NCBI RefSeq assembly: GCF_022829635.1
Contig: NZ_JAKSYO010000186.1
Span: 47,049-111,048, forward strand
DNA length: 64,000 nucleotides
Direction of reading: 5' to 3'
DNA from: Methylobacterium sp. E-066
GTDB taxonomy: Bacteria > Pseudomonadota > Alphaproteobacteria > Rhizobiales > Beijerinckiaceae
This document shows positions 25,543-33,213 of the stretch, in pieces (position 1 is the stretch's first letter; each line of letters begins with the position of its first letter). Both the position numbers and the translations under genes were made by a program. Under the pieces are notes generated by a model. The model did no database searches and was not told the origin of the DNA. It was given only the letters and a program-made list of their open reading frames with translations.

Positions 25543-26070
25543 TCAGACCCGCCGCCAGCCCGGCTGCGACGGGTCGACCAGCGCATAGTTCACCGGCGCC
25601 ACCCCGCAGATCGCGATCACGGCCGGCTCGCTGCCATCGCGGACCACGCCGTCATAATGCGGCGTGCCCGCCACGCGGCGGACGAAGCTGCCGGCCTTCA
25701 CGGGGACGCAAGCCGCGGGGTCGAAATCCGGTCCGCTGTTGCACCACCACGTGCCGGACAGGATCATGCAGAACCGGTCCGTCGTATAGGTGTGCGGCGC
25801 GCTCATGTAGCCCGGCCACCAGCGGATCAAAGTATAGTAGAGGCCGGTGCCGTTGATGTCCCCGGTGAGCGCGCAACGGTCGGCGCTGCGCTCGGGATAG
25901 CCCTTCGTCGGCATCCACGGGAGCGCGTCCGGCGACAGGATGATGGTCTGCGCGGGGTTGAGCGGGCTGGCCTGCGCGGCCTCGGCCAGAAGGAGCGGAA
26001 GGGCTCCGAACAGCGAGGCCGCCAGCAGGTCTCGGCGGCTCGCCTCCGCGCCGGGTCGCGTGTCCGTCAT
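25543..26070 (-). CDS. Exported cupin-domain protein
   Basis: A 175-residue protein with an N-terminal signal (SRRDLLAASLFGALPLLLAE), containing a twin-arginine-like RR followed by a hydrophobic stretch and AQA cleavage region, so it is probably exported. The rest forms a cupin barrel: WPGYMSAPHTYTTDRFCMIL with metal-binding His residues, GTWWCNSGPDFDPAACVPVK, and GTPHYDGVVRDGSEPAVIAI. Such proteins occur widely in alphaproteobacteria with no assigned reaction. I chose the ATG at 26070, with GAGGGA upstream, over one 4 codons earlier. Confidence 0.75.
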   Translation of the reverse strand: MTDTRPGAEASRRDLLAASLFGALPLLLAEAAQASPLNPAQTIILSPDALPWMPTKGYPERSADRCALTGDINGTGLYYTLIRWWPGYMSAPHTYTTDRFCMILSGTWWCNSGPDFDPAACVPVKAGSFVRRVAGTPHYDGVVRDGSEPAVIAICGVAPVNYALVDPSQPGWRRV

Positions 26071-26269
26071 CGCGCGTTCCATCCCTCGGGTCGGCGGCTC
26101 GTGGCGTCCGCGCTCGCGGCGTCACCGTTCCACCTTTCCGCCGGGGCCTGAAGGCCTGCGACTTTCCGGTTGGGCCGTGCTGTCACGGCGCCGGCGGCAT
26201 CGGGCGCGGAACGGGTGCGGCGCTGAAAGCTTAGCTCGGCAATCGATAAGGTCGACGGGAGTGCGCAGC

Positions 26270-26455
26270 ATGACGAGCCGGGTGCCGGACCGGACCGAGG
26301 ACGGGCAGGGCGGTGATGCGCCGACGGATGGCGGGCGGTCGATAGTGCCCGGTCGTCAGCCCGAGGCCGACAAGCCTGAGAAGAGCGAGGCCGAAAAAGC
26401 CGAGACGGAGCGGGAAGCGGGGGACGTCGCCGACGATCTCGCCGATTTCGCCTGA
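26270..26455 (+). CDS. Small charged hypothetical protein
   Basis: A possible 61-residue protein, very rich in Asp, Glu and Lys (ADKPEKSEAEKAETEREAGD), probably disordered. GACGGGAG lies about 9 nt upstream of the ATG. There is no family recognition, and composition alone is weak evidence, so it may not be expressed. Confidence 0.35.
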   Translation: MTSRVPDRTEDGQGGDAPTDGGRSIVPGRQPEADKPEKSEAEKAETEREAGDVADDLADFA

Positions 26456-26608
26456 TCGGTCTCGACAGCGCTGCGCGGGGCCTGCCGCCCGAGCGAGACC
26501 CGGAAGCGAAGAGGGTTCGGGCGGCACGCTTGAACCCGTGCCGCCCGGAACCATCGGCCGGATCGAGGCCCCAGTATGGGGGCGCTCAAGATCAGGCCGC
26601 TTGCGTGA

Positions 26609-27115
26609 TCAGGCCGTTTCTTTGGCCTTGCGCGGGCGGGTCGCCTTCTTCGGCTTCTCGGCCGGCTCTTCCTCGGGCTCCGGCGCCGGGGCGGCGGCCG
26701 ACTTGCGGCGCTGCTGGCCGAGGCCGAGGCTGCGGGCGAGCTCGGAACGCTGGGCCGAGTAGCTGGCGGCGGTCGAGGGATAGTCGCGCGGCAGGCCAAA
26801 GCGCTCGCGATACTGCTCGATGGTCAGGCCGTTGCGCGACAGGTGGCGCTTCAGGGTCTTGTAGGGCTTGCCGTCGATGAACGAGACCAGCGCATCCGGG
26901 GTCACCGACTTGCGGATCTGGGCCGGCGTCGGCTTGTCGGCCGTCTCGGTGACGGCAGCCGCGGGCGCGGAGAGCTTCGCCAGAGCCGCGTGAACGCCGG
27001 CCAGGAGCGCGGGCAATTCGCTGATCGGGACGGAATTGTTCGAGACATACGCGGACACGATGTCCGACGCCTGCTCGATAAAGGTCTGCTGCTGATCTGT
27101 GGCGATGTCGTCCAT
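26609..27115 (-). CDS. mucR: MucR/Ros family transcriptional regulator
   Basis: A 168-residue MucR-family regulator; in rhizobia MucR controls exopolysaccharide, motility and many horizontally acquired genes through AT-rich binding sites. N-terminal oligomerization segment: ASDIVSAYVSNNSVPISELP. DNA-binding domain: TPAQIRKSVTPDALVSFIDG, KPYKTLKRHLSRNGLTIEQY and RERFGLPRDYPSTAASYSAQ, then RSELARSLGLGQ and a basic tail. The Cys of the usual CxxDG zinc site is replaced (SFIDG), as in other zinc-free members known from Mesorhizobium. A paralogue is at 56819-57271. Confidence 0.9.
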   Translation of the reverse strand: MDDIATDQQQTFIEQASDIVSAYVSNNSVPISELPALLAGVHAALAKLSAPAAAVTETADKPTPAQIRKSVTPDALVSFIDGKPYKTLKRHLSRNGLTIEQYRERFGLPRDYPSTAASYSAQRSELARSLGLGQQRRKSAAAPAPEPEEEPAEKPKKATRPRKAKETA

Positions 27116-27485
27116 CGATGACTCCCTTTATCCGACGGTGGGGCACGGTTCTATCGTCTGTGCAACAAAATCAAGTCGTCGTCGAGATTTTCTTTGCACA
27201 ACGCGTCGGCCATGAACACGCATATTACTCAAGCCGTCGGTGCAGCTGCAATCGTCGCCCGAGCAAACCGACAGCGGCGCGCGGGACTTGAACGGGATCG
27301 GGTCCTTGCGGACCGCCTCTGTTACGCCTTTGGCCACAGCCAATCCGGCTGCTTCGTCTGCGAAAAGCCCTGACCGGTCTCGCAACGGACCGGAAACACG
27401 TCGCGTCAGGCGGTATCCGCCGCCTGGGATTGTAGACTGCACGCACGACGACGCTGTCGGCAGGACGAGATCTGGGGAAATCGAC
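27116..27485. other. Intergenic region between divergent mucR and thioesterase genes
   Basis: A 370-bp gap with no credible gene. The part next to mucR is AT-richer than the surroundings (around 27160-27240), which fits a MucR-type promoter. No clear hexamers or hairpin terminator were recognised. Confidence 0.4.
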
Positions 27486-27896
27486 GTGGACCAATCATCG
27501 GAGCAGGGCACGGTTTTCGGAGCCCACATCCCGTTCGTGAACCATTGCGGGATCGAGGCCCTGGACGTGCAGGAGGGTCGCACCCGGCTGCGCCTCGTCC
27601 TGCGGCCGGAACACGCCAACAATCTCGGGATCGCGCATGGCGGCGTGATCTGCACCCTGCTCGATGTCGCCCTTGGCACGGCCGCCCGCCTCAAGGCCGG
27701 GCGGCCGGTGGTGACCCTCGACATGCAGACCCGGTTCCTTGCCCCGGGGCGGGGAACACTGATCGCCGAGGGCCGCGTCACCCGGGCCGGGCGCTCGGTG
27801 ATCTTCTGCGAGGCCGAGATCCGCGACGCGGAGGGCGCGCTGGTGGCGAGCGCCACCGGCCTGCTCAAGCCCGTGAGCGAGAGCGCCCTGGGCTGA
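27486..27896 (+). CDS. PaaI-type hotdog-fold thioesterase
   Basis: A 136-residue acyl-CoA thioesterase-like protein. The hotdog motif HANNLGIAHGGVICTLLDVA carries the HGG signature, and VTLDMQTRFLAPGRGTLIAE plus GRSVIFCEAEIRDAEGALVA complete the fold. GTG at 27486 is preceded by GGGGAA at normal spacing. The substrate is not predictable; it is a single gene, convergent with a glutathione S-transferase. Confidence 0.85.
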   Translation: MDQSSEQGTVFGAHIPFVNHCGIEALDVQEGRTRLRLVLRPEHANNLGIAHGGVICTLLDVALGTAARLKAGRPVVTLDMQTRFLAPGRGTLIAEGRVTRAGRSVIFCEAEIRDAEGALVASATGLLKPVSESALG

Positions 27897-27948
27897 GGCG
27901 CGGTCGGTTCGGCGAAGGCCTGCGCCGAACCGAGGCCGGAAAGCCGGC

Positions 27949-28653
27949 CTACGCGGTCTTGAGGTGGTCGAGTTCCGTCAGGCCGCTGCCGCCATCGGCA
28001 TAGGCCGCCTTGAAGCTCGCCCGCGCCTGCCAGCGCCGCCACAGGGCGTCGAGCTGCTCGAACCGCTCGTCGAGCGGGGTGGCGCAGACCGGGAATTTCG
28101 AGAACGCGATCGCCGTGCACAGCGTGATGTCGGCAAATGTCGGTTCATCGCCGCCGAGCATCCACGAGCGGCCGTCCGCGAGATGGCGGTCGACCAGGGC
28201 GGCGTGCCCCAGCGCTTCCTTTCGGCAATGCTCGCCCCATTGCGGGTTGTGCGTCAGCTCCAGCTTCGGCCCGAGGCCCTGGTTCAGCACGTGGAACATC
28301 GTGGTGATGCGATAGAGGATATGCACCCAGATCCGGTTGTCCCACATCGTGTCGAGCCCCTGCTCCAGGGGCGTGCCGCCGGTGATGCGGCGCCCCGGAT
28401 GGGCCGCGTCGAGGTAGCGCACGATCGCGGCCGTCTCGGACAGCACGGTCCCGTCGGCGAGCAGGAGGGTCGGCGTCTCGCCCCAGGGGTTCATCTTGAG
28501 ATGGCGCCATTGCCGCTGCTCGCCCCCCGGCGCCATGTCGTAGACCACCTCGTCGAACAGGTGGGCGATGCCCTTCTCGTGCGCGAACAGGCGCAGACGC
28601 TGCGGGTTCGGGAAGGCGGAGGGCGAGGTGAAGAGGCGGAGCGTGTCGGCCAT
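27949..28653 (-). CDS. Glutathione S-transferase family protein
   Basis: A 234-residue protein with an N-terminal thioredoxin-like domain (MADTLRLFTSPSAFPNPQRL, then NPWGETPTLLLADGTVLSET, which carries the cis-Pro, and IVRYLDAAHPGRRI) and an all-helical C-terminal domain (SWMLGGDEPTFADITLCTAI) with the N-capping Asp motif. These are the hallmarks of cytosolic glutathione transferases. The ATG at 28653 fits the family start; the frame runs further but encodes Arg-rich non-homologous residues. The specific class is not assigned. Confidence 0.88.
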   Translation of the reverse strand: MADTLRLFTSPSAFPNPQRLRLFAHEKGIAHLFDEVVYDMAPGGEQRQWRHLKMNPWGETPTLLLADGTVLSETAAIVRYLDAAHPGRRITGGTPLEQGLDTMWDNRIWVHILYRITTMFHVLNQGLGPKLELTHNPQWGEHCRKEALGHAALVDRHLADGRSWMLGGDEPTFADITLCTAIAFSKFPVCATPLDERFEQLDALWRRWQARASFKAAYADGGSGLTELDHLKTA

Positions 28654-28820
28654 GGGCTCGGGCTGTCCTGACGGTTCGAGACGGCGCCGCACTGGCGCGC
28701 GACCGGCTGATCTAGAGCGCGCGCCGCCGAAGGGGACAAAGGTTCGGCGTCGCGCGCGCGGCAAGCCGAATTGATGCGCGCCGATTGACGCCCCATCGGC
28801 ACAGTGGGAAAGCCTAGCGC

Positions 28821-29753
28821 ATGACGATGCCGGACGACGCCCGCGCGGCGCTGACTGCCCCCCAGTCCGAGGCCGACGTGACGGCCATGAAATCCGAGGC
28901 CGCGGCCTGGTTCGCGACCCTGCGCGACCGAATCCTCGCGGCCTTCGAAACCCTGGAGGCCGAGGCCGAGGGGCCGTTCCACCCGGATGCCCCCGCAGGG
29001 CCCGGGACCTTCGTGAAGACCCCCTGGGACCGCACCGACCATACCGGCCAGCCCGGAGGCGGCGGCGTCATGGCGATGCTGAAGGGCCGGGTGTTCGAGA
29101 AGGCCGGGGTGCACATCTCCACCGTCCACGGCGAGTTCGCCCCGGAATTCCGCGCCCAGATGCCCGGGGCCGCCGAGGATCCGCGCTTCTTCGCCACCGG
29201 CATCTCGCTGATCGCCCATCCGTGGAATCCGCATGTGCCGACGGTGCACATGAACACCCGGTTCGTCGTGACCACGAAGGCGTGGTTCGGCGGCGGCGCC
29301 GACCTCACCCCCGTGCTGGTGCGCCGGCGCAACCAGGAGGACCCGGACAGCCGGCACTTCCACGCCTGCCTGGAGCGCGCCTGCGCGGCCCACGGCGTCG
29401 ACCATGCCCGCTACAAGGCGTGGTGCGACGAATACTTCCACCTCAAGCACCGCAACGAGCCCCGGGGCATCGGCGGCATCTTTTATGATTATCGCTGGAC
29501 CGGAGATCCGCAGGCGGACCTGGCCTTCACGCGCGATGTCGGCGGCGCCTTCCTGGAGGCGTATCCAAAGATCGTCCGCGACAATGTCGGGACGGCCTGG
29601 ACCGAGGCCGACCGCGAGGAGCAGCAGGTCCGGCGCGGGCGCTACGTCGAGTTCAACCTGCTCTACGACCGGGGCACGATCTTCGGGCTGAAGACCGGCG
29701 GCAACGTCGCCTCGATCCTGTCGTCGCTCCCGCCGACCGTGCGCTGGCCGTGA
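28821..29753 (+). CDS. hemF: Oxygen-dependent coproporphyrinogen III oxidase
   Basis: The aerobic heme-biosynthesis enzyme that decarboxylates coproporphyrinogen III to protoporphyrinogen IX, 310 residues. Conserved segments are GGGGVMAMLKGRVFEKAGVH, HPWNPHVPTVHMNTRFVV, KAWFGGGADLTPVLV, RGIGGIFYDY, and RRGRYVEFNLLYDRGTIFGL near the C-terminus. Its stop overlaps the GTG start of the next gene by 4 bp. The presence of the O2-dependent form fits an aerobic organism. Confidence 0.95.
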   Translation: MTMPDDARAALTAPQSEADVTAMKSEAAAWFATLRDRILAAFETLEAEAEGPFHPDAPAGPGTFVKTPWDRTDHTGQPGGGGVMAMLKGRVFEKAGVHISTVHGEFAPEFRAQMPGAAEDPRFFATGISLIAHPWNPHVPTVHMNTRFVVTTKAWFGGGADLTPVLVRRRNQEDPDSRHFHACLERACAAHGVDHARYKAWCDEYFHLKHRNEPRGIGGIFYDYRWTGDPQADLAFTRDVGGAFLEAYPKIVRDNVGTAWTEADREEQQVRRGRYVEFNLLYDRGTIFGLKTGGNVASILSSLPPTVRWP

Positions 29754-30868
29754 GCGCCGGGCTGCCATCGGCCTATGCGCCGCAGCAGGACGCGGCGCTG
29801 AAGGCCATCGCCGCGTGGCGGAAGGACGGCGGATCCCAGGTGTTCCGGCTGTTCGGCTATGCCGGCACCGGCAAGACCACGCTCGCCCGCCGGATCGCCG
29901 AGGATGTCGACGGCACGGTGGTCTACGGCGCCTTCACCGGCAAGGCGGCCTCGGTGATGCGCCAGAAGGGCTGCTACGACGCCGCGACGATCCACTCGCT
30001 GATCTACCGCACCAAGGAGGCGGAGGAGGGCGGCCCGACCTTCACGCTGAACCGCTCCGGCCCGGCCGCGAAGGCCGACCTGATCATCATCGACGAATGC
30101 TCGATGGTCGATTCCGACCTCGGCAACGACCTCCTGTCCTTCGACCGGCCGGTTCTGGTTCTGGGCGACCCGGCGCAGCTGCCGCCGGTGCGCGGCGGCG
30201 GCTTCTTCACCGAGACCGAGCCCGACGTGATGCTCACGGAGGTCCATCGCCAAGCCAAGGACGACCCGATCGTCCGCATGGCCATGACCGTGCGCGAGGG
30301 CGGCCGGCTGGAACTCGGCACCTACGGCCAGAGCCGGATCGTCTCCCGCCGCACCCTCGACCCGGCCGAGGTGCTGGAATGCGACCAGGTCCTGGTCGGC
30401 CTCAACAAGACCCGCCGCCTCTACAACAACCGGCTCCGGGAACTCGCCGGCCACACCGACCCGATGCCGGCGGTGGGCGAGAAGCTGGTGTGCCTGCGCA
30501 ACGACCGGGTGAAGGGCCTGCTCAACGGCTCGACCTGGACGGTCCAGGCCCTGCGCGCGCCACCGCGCCCGGACCTGATCCGCCTCGACGTCGTCCCCGA
30601 GGACGACCCGGCGCTCCGCCGCCGGGCCACCGACATCAAGGTGCTGCGCGCGATGATCTCCGGCTCCGACGAGGAGATCCCGCTGTTCCTTCGCCGGGAG
30701 ACCGACGAGTTCACCTACGGCTACGCCCTGACCGTCCATAAGGCTCAGGGCTCGCAATGGGACCGGGTGACCCTGTTCGACGAATCCTACGCCTTCCGCG
30801 AGCACCGCGCCCGCTGGCTCTACACCGGCCTCACCCGGGCCGCGCAGGCGATCACCATCGTGGTCTGA
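29750..30868 (+). CDS. RecD/Dda-like ATP-dependent DNA helicase
   Basis: A 372-residue superfamily 1B helicase. Motif I is FRLFGYAGTGKTTLARRIAE, motif II LIIIDECSMVDSDLGNDLL, followed by VLVLGDPAQLPPVRGGGFF, and motif VI near YGYALTVHKAQGSQWDRVTL, with an SH3-like C-terminal part. The whole resembles phage T4 Dda-type and short RecD-like helicases. It starts with a GTG that overlaps the hemF stop (GTGA), so it is translationally coupled to hemF although the functions seem unrelated. Confidence 0.85.
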   Translation: MSAGLPSAYAPQQDAALKAIAAWRKDGGSQVFRLFGYAGTGKTTLARRIAEDVDGTVVYGAFTGKAASVMRQKGCYDAATIHSLIYRTKEAEEGGPTFTLNRSGPAAKADLIIIDECSMVDSDLGNDLLSFDRPVLVLGDPAQLPPVRGGGFFTETEPDVMLTEVHRQAKDDPIVRMAMTVREGGRLELGTYGQSRIVSRRTLDPAEVLECDQVLVGLNKTRRLYNNRLRELAGHTDPMPAVGEKLVCLRNDRVKGLLNGSTWTVQALRAPPRPDLIRLDVVPEDDPALRRRATDIKVLRAMISGSDEEIPLFLRRETDEFTYGYALTVHKAQGSQWDRVTLFDESYAFREHRARWLYTGLTRAAQAITIVV

Positions 30869-30948
30869 CCGACCCTCGGCGCCGCGACATCGCTTGTGAA
30901 GCGCGGTCGCGCATGCTAGGCACCGCCCGTCTCATCGAGGCACCTTGC

Positions 30949-31038
30949 GGAGAGGTGGCAGAGCGGTTGAATGCACCGCACTCGAAATGCGGCATGCCTG
31001 CAAGGGCATCGGGGGTTCGAATCCCCCCCTCTCCGCCA
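30949..31038 (+). tRNA. tRNA-Ser (anticodon CGA)
   Basis: A complete 90-nt tRNA with CCA encoded. Acceptor arms GGAGAGG and CCTCTCC pair, the anticodon stem-loop CCGCACTCGAAATGCGG gives anticodon CGA, a long variable arm (CATGCCTGCAAGGGCATC) marks serine, and the T-arm is GGGGGTTCGAATCCCCC. Its 3' end lies 90 bp before a site-specific integrase and is the probable attachment site. Confidence 0.97.
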
Positions 31039-31127
31039 ATTACCCCTTAACCTGCTGCGATAACGGTATCTTTCTGATTCCGTAGGCTTCTGAGCGCGCT
31101 CCTGCTACGAAGGAGTGCTACGAAGCC

Positions 31128-32807
31128 ATGAGGCAGATGGTGGGCTTGGTCCAGCGTCGGGGCATCTTCTATTTCCGCCGCACCATCCCGGATGCGCTGC
31201 GCGCCGACATGCCGGCCGTACTCGGAACGGCTGGGCCAGGCATCTTCGACGAAAGCGCGGGCGTCTCGTTGAAGGGAAGTCGGGCGGGGCGCGAGTTCTG
31301 GGTCAGCCTCGGCACCCGCGACGAGGATGTGGCGCGCGACCGAGCGCGCCGACTGGACGGCGAGGCCGACGCACTGGTTCGTTTGGCGAAGCGCCGTCTG
31401 GCTCTCAGCGTTCAGCCGAAGCTCTCGGAACTCGACGACATGGTCATTCAGGGATTGGTTGCGACCTTTCGACATCGCAAGCTCGCCGCGGATGAAGCGC
31501 GGCGGCGCGGCGCCGACCCACTCACTCGCGAAGGGTTCGACGCACTCGGTCAAGAGATTGCGTCAAGAGAGGCCGAGTTGCGCGACGCCAACGCGCGGGG
31601 CGACTTCACCGCTGTGCATTTCGACCTCGATGCGATGATGACCGTTCTTGATGCTGGGTTGAACATCGCGTTCGGATCGCCCGCGGATCGTCGTCTCCAT
31701 CTGGCGTTCGTCGAGACCGAACTTGAGGTGATGACGGTCATCAGCGACCGGCATCGGGGGAACACCAGACCGACGCCTGAGCTACAGGTGAGCGACGCCC
31801 TCAGAACCGAAGGCACACCTCGGCCGAAACGGGAGAAGATCGAAGCGTCGACCCCGGAACAGATCCTGGATGGCTGGAAGAGGGATCAGACACCGACCGA
31901 GAAAACTTTTTACACCTTCTCGAGCAAGGTACGCCGGTGGACCGCTTTCCTAGCGCAGCGCGGTGCCACGTTCCAAAGCGCGAGCTTGTCGGACGCGTCC
32001 GATTGGAAGATTGCCTCGCTCGAGATTCGGTCAGCAAAGAGTGTTTCGAACGACATCTTCGCTGTCAAAGCTATCTACGGCTGGGCCGTGGCGAATGGCA
32101 AATGCCCGGTCAATCCCTTTAGCGGTTTGAAGCAGCCCCGTGCCGCCGTAAAGGGGCAGCGACGATCGACGAAGCGCGATTTCACCGACGAGGAAGCTGC
32201 CCGCATTTTGAGAGCGGCACGGGATCGTACGGGTTATCGGCGGTGGGTCCCGTGGATTGCTTGCTTTACTGGCGCCCGCATTTCAGAGATCTGTCAACTG
32301 GAGCGAGCCGATATCACTACCTCTCATGGCATGCACTATTTCCGGATGACCACCGAGCAAGACAGCGAAGGGGAGGGGACGGAAACCTCCGATACGAAGC
32401 GGATTAGAAAGAATCTCAAAAATCTCAGCTCGAAACGAATTATTCCCGTCCACTCGAGACTCATTCAAGAAGGATTTCTGGACTTTGTCTTGCGTTCAAA
32501 GGGCCGGGATTTGTTCCCTGATGCAACGCCAGACCGCTTCGGCAATCGAGGAGGTAATGCGACGAAAGTAATCAGTCGCTGGGTCAGGGAAAAGTTGGAG
32601 ATTACGGACCCCCGTATCAGCCCAAGCCATTCTTTCAGGCATCGCTTCTCCACATCGTGTAAGAATTTTGGTGTACCGCCAGAAATTAGAGACAGACTGA
32701 TGGGGCATAGTAGTGGGGACGCCAGCGAACTTTACGGCGAAGACTACGCGATTTCAACACTATGTCCGGAGATAGAGAAACTTCCTGTGCCAACCGGGCT
32801 TGGCTGA
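31128..32807 (+). CDS. Site-specific tyrosine recombinase (island integrase)
   Basis: A 559-residue phage-type integrase. N-terminal part: MRQMVGLVQRRGIFYFRRTI, a DUF6538-like arm-binding segment seen in rhizobial integrases. Catalytic domain: ARISEICQLERADI with the first Arg, HSFRHRFSTSCKNFGVPPEI with the HxxR pair, RDRLMGHSSGDASELYGEDY with the GH and the nucleophilic Tyr. It lies directly after tRNA-Ser in the same direction, the classic layout of a tRNA-inserted island. Its codon use and GC content are slightly lower than the upstream core genes. No excisionase was recognised. Confidence 0.93.
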   Translation: MRQMVGLVQRRGIFYFRRTIPDALRADMPAVLGTAGPGIFDESAGVSLKGSRAGREFWVSLGTRDEDVARDRARRLDGEADALVRLAKRRLALSVQPKLSELDDMVIQGLVATFRHRKLAADEARRRGADPLTREGFDALGQEIASREAELRDANARGDFTAVHFDLDAMMTVLDAGLNIAFGSPADRRLHLAFVETELEVMTVISDRHRGNTRPTPELQVSDALRTEGTPRPKREKIEASTPEQILDGWKRDQTPTEKTFYTFSSKVRRWTAFLAQRGATFQSASLSDASDWKIASLEIRSAKSVSNDIFAVKAIYGWAVANGKCPVNPFSGLKQPRAAVKGQRRSTKRDFTDEEAARILRAARDRTGYRRWVPWIACFTGARISEICQLERADITTSHGMHYFRMTTEQDSEGEGTETSDTKRIRKNLKNLSSKRIIPVHSRLIQEGFLDFVLRSKGRDLFPDATPDRFGNRGGNATKVISRWVREKLEITDPRISPSHSFRHRFSTSCKNFGVPPEIRDRLMGHSSGDASELYGEDYAISTLCPEIEKLPVPTGLG

Positions 32808-32822
32808 GACTTTTATCTCTGA

Positions 32823-33209
32823 ATGAGTGGGGCGCAAAGATTCTCAACCAAAACCGGAGGGGTACGACATCAAGGACTTAGGAGCTTGATCGACCCTACT
32901 CAAGCGGCATCGGACCTAGGAAATGGACCATCGGAGTGGCCACTCGTCAACGCTGTGGCTAAGGCACTCCACAGCCTGTGGAGCTCGGCGTCACTGCCGC
33001 AGATCGCCACGGATGTGCGCCTGTACCTCCGCGGCGTTTCTGCGGGTAATTGCGGCGTCGAGTTAAATGCTGCAGCGCGGCAGCGCTGCCCGGCGACCGA
33101 GCTCTGGCGCATCCGCTGCCACGCCCTCGGCCTCGACCCCGTCGTCAGCGACACCGCCCCGACCGGGCGCAAGCCGGCCCCGAAGAGCGGCTCGATCTTC
33201 GACTTCTGA
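32823..33209 (+). CDS. Hypothetical protein, possibly a C-terminal remnant
   Basis: A frame of 128 residues between the integrase and the convergent helicase, with ELWRIRCHALGLDPVVSDTA as its most protein-like part and a C-terminal SGSIFDF only 4 bp from the helicase stop. I do not recognise it. The N-terminal quarter reads poorly, so the credible part begins near 32,890. It may be the tail of a lost gene. Confidence 0.35.
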   Translation: MSGAQRFSTKTGGVRHQGLRSLIDPTQAASDLGNGPSEWPLVNAVAKALHSLWSSASLPQIATDVRLYLRGVSAGNCGVELNAAARQRCPATELWRIRCHALGLDPVVSDTAPTGRKPAPKSGSIFDF

Positions 33210-33213
33210 GCGC

